DNA of 11,789 nucleotides from Obelidium mucronatum (Eukaryota > Chytridiomycota > Chytridiomycetes > Chytridiales > Chytriomycetaceae). Numbering within the stretch: the first letter of the stretch is position 1; the number at the start of each line of letters is the position of its first letter. The notes beneath the pieces are model-generated. The model was not told the origin of the DNA, searched no databases, and was given only the letters and a program-made list of their open reading frames with translations. The translations under genes were made by a program, and so were the position numbers. Of this stretch, positions 8,701 to 11,789 are shown in pieces. The stretch lies in NCBI GenBank assembly GCA_025765595.1, contig JAIVFH010000638.1:1-11789 (forward strand). The letters run 5' to 3'.

Positions 8701-11677
8701 AAGACAACCAACGATTCGCTATCAATCAAGGGATCTGAAGGGAAATCCCACACGACGGACCAATCCACGGACCAGGGTACTACCACGCAGCGGAAAGATC
8801 TCAAAGACGGATCCGCGTATAGTACTACGACGTTAACTGCTCAAGGAGGATGGAAAAACAACAGTTTGTTTGTGGATATGACTGCTTCCGAAGAAATTGG
8901 AGTCAAGGCGAATTTTACGCACTCGAATGATAGGACATCGACTACAGCATCCAATTTGAATATAAACGATAACACGACTAAATCGAGCAGTATTGATACG
9001 GATAAATCCAAGGCGACCAACACAGCAAAGGCGGAGTCGGAGATCAAAAAGTCGGATGATACGACAGGGAAATCTAAATCAGATATAGAAACGGGAACGA
9101 AAAGAGGCACGACTACAGGATCTGTAAGTCTGTTTTGTTTTTTGTTTTTATTTATTTATTTATTTTTTTTAAATCGTTTTCCAAATCATAAAAAAAAAAT
9201 AGGATCAAATCACGAAATCCAAAACAACATCCACCACAATTGAAGACAAGACAGAAGAAGGAAGATCCCACGATGAAACCACTTCCCGCGTCCACGAAGA
9301 AACACAACGTACCGAAGAAGTTGAAAACACATCTCAATCCGTTTCTGACTCTACCCGCCGAGAAACGTACCGAGACACAAGGAACACAACCACAGATACA
9401 GTTAGAGACACAAACTCCATCACGGATGCGCAAACGACCAAAGACAGCACCTCACAATCCAAGGAACAAATCAAGGAGATCACTGAATCGCGGTACGAAG
9501 AGTCCCAAACGTTGGAGGAGCAAGGAACGCGTTCCGAGACGAGAAGGGAGACGTCTGATACCATCACAAAGAGCGAATATGAGAGTACGATGCGGGAAGA
9601 AAAGACAATGCAGTCGCAGAGTGCGAGTGTGGAGCATTCGAATACGCGGACTGCGGCTGAGAGTGAGCGAGATTTTCAGTCGCATACAACTACACATGGA
9701 ACGAGAAATGAAAGTATGTTTGAATTTTTTCGCTAGTTTTCGTCTTTTTTTTTTATTCACTTGGGGTGACCATCTTTTTTTTTTAGAGGAAACTCGTAAA
9801 CAAGAGATTATGGGCCAAGAAAGTGCACAAGAACAAGAACGTCAAAAGCGTCGCGAAGTTGAAACTGTTGAAAACGCCGTCAAAGAAAAGGAAGAGGTGC
9901 TTCGTCAGTTGATTAGTAAAGATACTGAACGGCTCAGGGAAACATCAATGTCCGAGGAGTACCGAAAACGATTGAATGATGTCATCACGTCTCGGAAGCA
10001 GCTTCAGAATCAGTTGACTAAAGAAAAGGAGGAATCGCAAAAGAAGTCACAACAAGTTACAACAAGGAACACGGATGGATCGTCAACGACTGTTGGTACT
10101 ACTTCGCAATTGAATGAGACGAATACAAATCGTGATGAGCAATCGACGTAAATTGCTTGTTGTTGGGGGGTTTTTTTTTGTACTAAACAGATTTCCCAAC
10201 CCAAAGGTCTTTTGTGAGCGATACTTCGAATGAAGTTGAAATCTCACAGCAAATGTTGCGTCTCAAGATTATTGATGTTATTGGAAGATTTGCTGGTCTT
10301 GCCAGTGAATACTTGAATAACTTTGATTTGAAGAGAGGACCCGATGTTGTTTTCGCCGTTGATAACCCGCTTTTGGCAACTGTTGTTGAAAAGACGATTT
10401 CGTGGGGTCAGCTTGAGAGTAAGTCCCTCCGTTTTGATATAAAAAAAATACCCAGGCTGACTCAAATGTAATGTAGCTCCGTGCCCTGAAGACTCGTTAA
10501 GTATCCCACAGATTCTGTTCTCTGACAAGTACAAGGCCGCCTTTTGGTTGGAAGGTAAGATTAGTTTACAAACGACACAAAAAGGCGGATTTCATTTATT
10601 CAACCAAAAAATGATTAGTGATTGAGCTGGGGCTGTTGGAGCATTTGCGTATTATCTTAACTCCTGTTGAACGTGGGACCCAAATTGAACTGGATTGCCC
10701 TCAGTTTGTTCGAGAGGTATGATGTTATTTTTTGAGTACGATTCAATTGAAGGAATTTGCTGTTAAAGATACTAACGTTTGTTCTGTTTAAAAAAGAAAA
10801 ACAACAAGGATAATGAATCGATCGCCGACCGACTCAAATCTTTGGAGTTGTTTGGTCCTCTTTCTCAAAACAATAGGCCTACACTTAAATTCAATGACAA
10901 AATGTTTGGCATGATTGCAGATCAAGGTATGATGAAAAAAATAAGAGAGTCTGGTCTTATTGTTGTCAACTAAAACACCCTTTTAAAAAAAAAAAAAACA
11001 ACCAAACAGACAAGTTTTGCAATCTCACGACTCTAACATTGACTGGATTGGAAGTTGGCCTCACACCTCAACGAGCATACATGAAAATGACTTGCAGAAC
11101 TTTAAAGAGTTTGAATCTCTCCTTGTGTCAAATTGGAATCGATGGTAGCAACGATGAATTTGCTTCGCTGTCCTACATTCTCAAATTGTTTAGTGGAAAC
11201 GAATATGTATTGGATGCATTCCCACAATTGATTGAGTTTGCGTTGCGTTCGCCGATTTCTAGTCTGGGCAGTGATGGAAAGCCGTATAAGCCCATCACTT
11301 GGGTGGTGACGGACAATTGCATTCCTGTAATGGAGAAGCTGCAGTGTTTGGACCTCACCAAGAATCACATTGAAGCTGAATCTGTGCAAAGGCGTTTGGG
11401 TTTGGAGTGCAGAATGATGACGGAGAGCGCATTGGATTTGGAGAAACACTGCGGACGCTTGTACTCGATGGATGCACGCTGGAAGGCGAGTTGGACAGTA
11501 AGCTGGGAGAGGGATGAAACGCCCAAAGGGGGCAGCAGCCTGGATGCCAAGGAGGCGCTCAAGCTCAACTGCTACAACGTGCAGCCTTCGTGGAGTGCGC
11601 GCACGGCAGCGTTCTGGGCGAACCAGCGGGAAAGCGCACGGGCCGCAGCGTGCAGATTTTGTGAATTTGATTTGTGA
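5163..11677 (+). CDS. AAA/LRR-type multidomain ATPase, copy 2 (complete in extent, five frame breaks)
   Basis: Exons: 5163-5761, 5824-5933, 6001-6215, 6277-7033, 7098-7404, 7477-7975, 8039-8259, 8320-8397, 8485-9123, 9203-9713, 9787-10147, 10207-10418, 10477-10554, 10619-10716, 10797-10926, 11010-11677. The product is about 1820 residues. ATG 5163 is chosen because an in-frame TAG (5151-5153) lies just upstream and it is the first Met. One AAA module of NSF/Cdc48 type is visible: GPPGNGKT at residues 234-241, Walker B FIDE at 295-298, sensor-1 Asn341 in GATNY, and arginine-finger candidates Arg352 and Arg355. Downstream come the same regions as copy 1, ending in LRRs. The first splice (5761/5824) is inferred, since the AAA exon has an in-frame TGA at 5801 and needs an upstream exon. 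Against copy 1 there are +1 shifts near 6700 and 6958, a -1 (or +2) near 11390, +1 near 11510 and -1 near 11624. The copy-1-like stop would be TGA 11662-11664. It could be a young pseudogene, but sequence errors are at least as likely. Confidence 0.82.
5597..5645 (+). repeat. CAA/CAG-rich tract encoding polyglutamine
   Basis: Imperfect CAA and CAG triplets encode six consecutive Gln plus further Gln/Pro. The tract lies at the point where composition falls from very GC-rich to ordinary, and forms the linker between the N-terminal segment and the AAA module. Such tracts commonly vary in length between individuals. Confidence 0.8.
5762..5823 (+). other. Inferred first intron of copy 2
   Basis: This 62-bp intron would link the GC-rich first exon to the AAA exon. 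The acceptor has a pyrimidine stretch followed by CACAG at 5819-5823. The donor GTTGAG is weak, but copy 1 uses a similar GTT donor at 504. The length and phase fit: two bases of a Glu codon come before the intron and one after. It removes the TAA at 5772 and the TGA at 5801. No transcript supports it here, and the donor at 5750 also keeps the frame. Confidence 0.5.
5840..6465 (+). other. AAA ATPase module of copy 2
   Basis: This protein domain is spread over three exons. The lead-in (about residues 203-233) has a helix around DVFFRWAFKGF followed by RPMGILLY, as in the D1 domain of NSF. Then come Walker A GPPGNGKT (234-241, split by the intron at 5934-6000), the pore-loop region KVGEGEAAM (269-277), Walker B LMFIDEIDSIG (293-303), sensor-1 GATNY (338-342), and the second region of homology ending ALIRDGRL, which carries Arg352 and Arg355. 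These are the residues that bind and hydrolyse ATP and complete a neighbour's active site in hexameric AAA proteins. All catalytic residues are present, so an active ATPase is expected. Only one AAA module is visible, whereas NSF and Cdc48 have two. The equivalent part of copy 1 is outside the window. Confidence 0.9.
6697..6703 (+). other. Frame break 1 in copy 2 (+1 relative to copy 1)
   Basis: In the frame of the AAA exon, GCC is followed by TAA at 6700-6702. Copy 1 reads an uninterrupted Asp-Asp-Val-Asn-Phe-Ala-Arg here. One extra base in copy 2 shifts the reading frame, and the following 250 bases match copy 1 only in the +1 frame. Causes could be a sequence error, a real mutation or, less likely, programmed +1 frameshifting. 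Confidence 0.8.
6950..6970 (+). other. Frame break 2 in copy 2 (+1 relative to copy 1)
   Basis: Copy 1 continues through Gln-Phe-His-Glu-Ser-Tyr-Arg. Copy 2 has one extra base within or next to its T runs (six T at about 6953-6958, then three T), and the uncorrected frame stops at TGA 6968-6970. Reading resumes in the third frame to the donor at 7034. The homopolymer setting favours a sequencing or assembly indel. Confidence 0.8.
7477..9713 (+). other. Ser/Thr/Lys/Glu-rich low-complexity region, copy 2
   Basis: Exons 7477-7975, 8039-8259, 8320-8397, 8485-9123 and 9203-9713 match copy 1 in order. Lengths are identical at 499, 221, 78 and 511 nt, and only the fourth differs (639 against 627 nt). 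Sequence such as TSTNESLTDRDTF and RDTNSITDAQTTKDSTSQ is well kept in the outer exons. The 8485-9123 exon keeps the composition but little alignable sequence, and its centre reads GGWKNNSLFVDMTASEEIG where copy 1 has a Gly-rich patch. No catalytic motif is seen. The role is unknown; a spacer, phosphorylation region or binding region would all fit. Confidence 0.75.
9787..10147 (+). other. Charged coiled-coil exon, copy 2
   Basis: This exon has the same 361-nt length and phase as copy 1 exon 3274-3634. The helical core RLNDVITSRKQLQNQL is identical, and ETSMSEEYRKRL before it is also identical. The upstream acceptor at 9786 was chosen over the nearby AG at 9788 because it restores a Lys-Glu reading like copy 1. 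Confidence 0.72.
10148..10206 (+). other. Intron of copy 2 with a TACTAAAC branch-site candidate
   Basis: TACTAAAC lies at 10181-10188. The first AG after it (CAG, 10188-10190) is too close to use and gives an early stop; the AG at 10205-10206 restores the frame and the match with copy 1 (Thr-Ser-Phe-Val-Ser-Asp). Branch-to-acceptor distance is about 19 bases, as in intron 10717-10796, where a perfect TACTAAC sits at 10770-10776. Confidence 0.75.
10207..10926 (+). other. Highly conserved pre-LRR block, copy 2
   Basis: Exons 10207-10418, 10477-10554, 10619-10716 and 10797-10926 correspond one to one with copy 1, and the first three have identical lengths of 212, 78 and 98 nt. The frame is intact throughout. 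Introns between them are 58, 64 and 80 bp, against 55, 76 and 59 bp in copy 1, so introns change length while exons do not. No catalytic motif is recognised. Confidence 0.78.
11010..11677 (+). other. C-terminal leucine-rich-repeat region, copy 2, with three frame breaks
   Basis: The region begins in frame with LTTLTLTGLEV, LKSLNLSLCQIG and LQCLDLTKNHIEAESVQ, matching copy 1. From about 11390 to 11510 the copy-1-like reading lies in another frame (for example RIGFGETLRTLVLDGC). It then returns to the original frame (DAKEALKLNCYN), and near 11624 shifts again (GKRTGRSVQIL, then TGA 11662-11664). The uncorrected frame instead runs on to 11677. Local G+C is high from about 11500. Confidence 0.72.
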
Positions 11678-11713
11678 ATTTCACTGAGTTGTTTGATTAA
11701 ATAGTGTGATTAA
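11678..11713 (+). promoter_or_regulatory. 36-bp spacer after copy 2, with the shared TGATTAAATA element
   Basis: TGATTAAATA occurs at 11694-11703 and also at 5127-5136 after copy 1, and a near copy (TGATTAAATG) lies at 11707-11716. ATTAAA within it is a known variant polyadenylation hexamer. The shared position after both genes suggests a 3'-end-processing signal, but common descent of the duplicate could equally explain it. Confidence 0.45.
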
Positions 11714-11789
11714 ATGGCGACTCAGAGCAGCAGCTCGAGAACGACAATGCGGCGTTGCGCGCCGAGCTCGCCGAGAAGCAGCGGGTCCT
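11714..11789 (+). CDS. Probable 5' end of a third, unrelated gene (coiled coil, partial)
   Basis: ATG 11714 is followed by GC-rich sequence that runs off the window. From 11725 one frame reads EQQLENDNAALRAELAEKQR, with leucines placed at heptad-like intervals and G or C at 20 of 21 third codon positions, strongly suggesting real coding. That frame is one base off the ATG at 11714, so either a base is missing between 11714 and 11725, or the start lies elsewhere, or an acceptor such as CAG 11723-11725 is used. It does not resemble the start of copy 2, so it is not simply a third copy. Function is unknown. Confidence 0.5.
   Translation, partial: MATQSSSSRTTMRRCAPSSPRSSGS

Larger units (their letters stand above)
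1..11677 (+). repeat. Direct tandem gene duplication, period about 6.55 kb
   Basis: Sequence 1-5121 corresponds to 6562-11664 exon by exon in the same orientation. All 12 shared introns sit at identical codon phases. Intron sequence is not recognisably conserved and synonymous sites are strongly diverged, so the duplication is old. One short stretch stays nearly identical at the DNA level (about 48-98 against 6593-6643). Confidence 0.9.

Noticed and set aside
8008..9243. A single 411-residue uninterrupted gene
   Set aside because: It includes sequence matching the introns of copy 1 and begins inside an intron. Exon borders match copy 1 to the base.
10181..10190. CAG at 10188-10190 as the acceptor
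   Set aside because: It lies directly on the branch-site candidate and gives a stop within 15 codons, whereas AG 10205-10206 restores alignment with copy 1.
1..11789. CRISPR array, tRNA, rRNA, transposase or bacterial operon signals
   Set aside because: No regularly spaced repeats, cloverleaf-like or rRNA-like sequence, transposase motif or Shine-Dalgarno-led genes were seen; the introns show it is eukaryotic. I could not run a covariance or profile search.

Overview
The window reads as nuclear DNA of a eukaryote, most likely a compact-genome protist; I cannot name the lineage. The evidence is that coding sequence is interrupted by at least 27 short introns of about 55-87 bp. These have GT..AG ends, relaxed donors (GTAAG, GTATG, GTGNN, GTTNN), long T or A homopolymers and CTRAC-type branch points, two of them close to the yeast TACTAAC form. 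The standard genetic code fits. All recognisable genes are on the + strand.

Layout: two paralogous genes lie head to tail. Copy 1 (1-5121) lacks its 5' part because the window begins just after where its AAA domain would end. Copy 2 (5163-11677) is complete in extent. Its order is a GC-rich N-terminal segment of unknown family, a Gln-rich linker, one NSF/Cdc48-like AAA ATPase module (Walker A, Walker B, sensor 1, arginine fingers), a conserved helical and beta middle region, a long Ser/Thr/Lys/Asp/Glu-rich low-complexity region, a short coiled coil, a very strongly conserved block, and a C-terminal leucine-rich-repeat region. Intergenic space is only 41 bp between the copies and 36 bp after copy 2. 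There a GC-rich sequence (11714-11789), probably the start of a third and different gene, begins and leaves the window.

The copies can be aligned exon by exon over 13 exons. Nine internal exons have exactly the same length in both, while every intron but one differs in length. The exon in the middle of the Ser/Thr-rich region is strongly diverged, but the block before the LRRs has one amino-acid change against 24 synonymous codon changes in 47 codons. Both copies have therefore evolved under protein-level constraint. Copy 2 nevertheless carries five apparent single- or double-base frame breaks relative to copy 1, in two clusters (6.70-6.96 kb and 11.39-11.63 kb). These are either sequence errors or very recent inactivation.

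An AAA motor followed by a long variable linker and LRRs resembles an NLR in general layout, though it uses an AAA rather than a NACHT/NB-ARC module. A sensor or remodelling ATPase role is inference. I know of no named family with this architecture.
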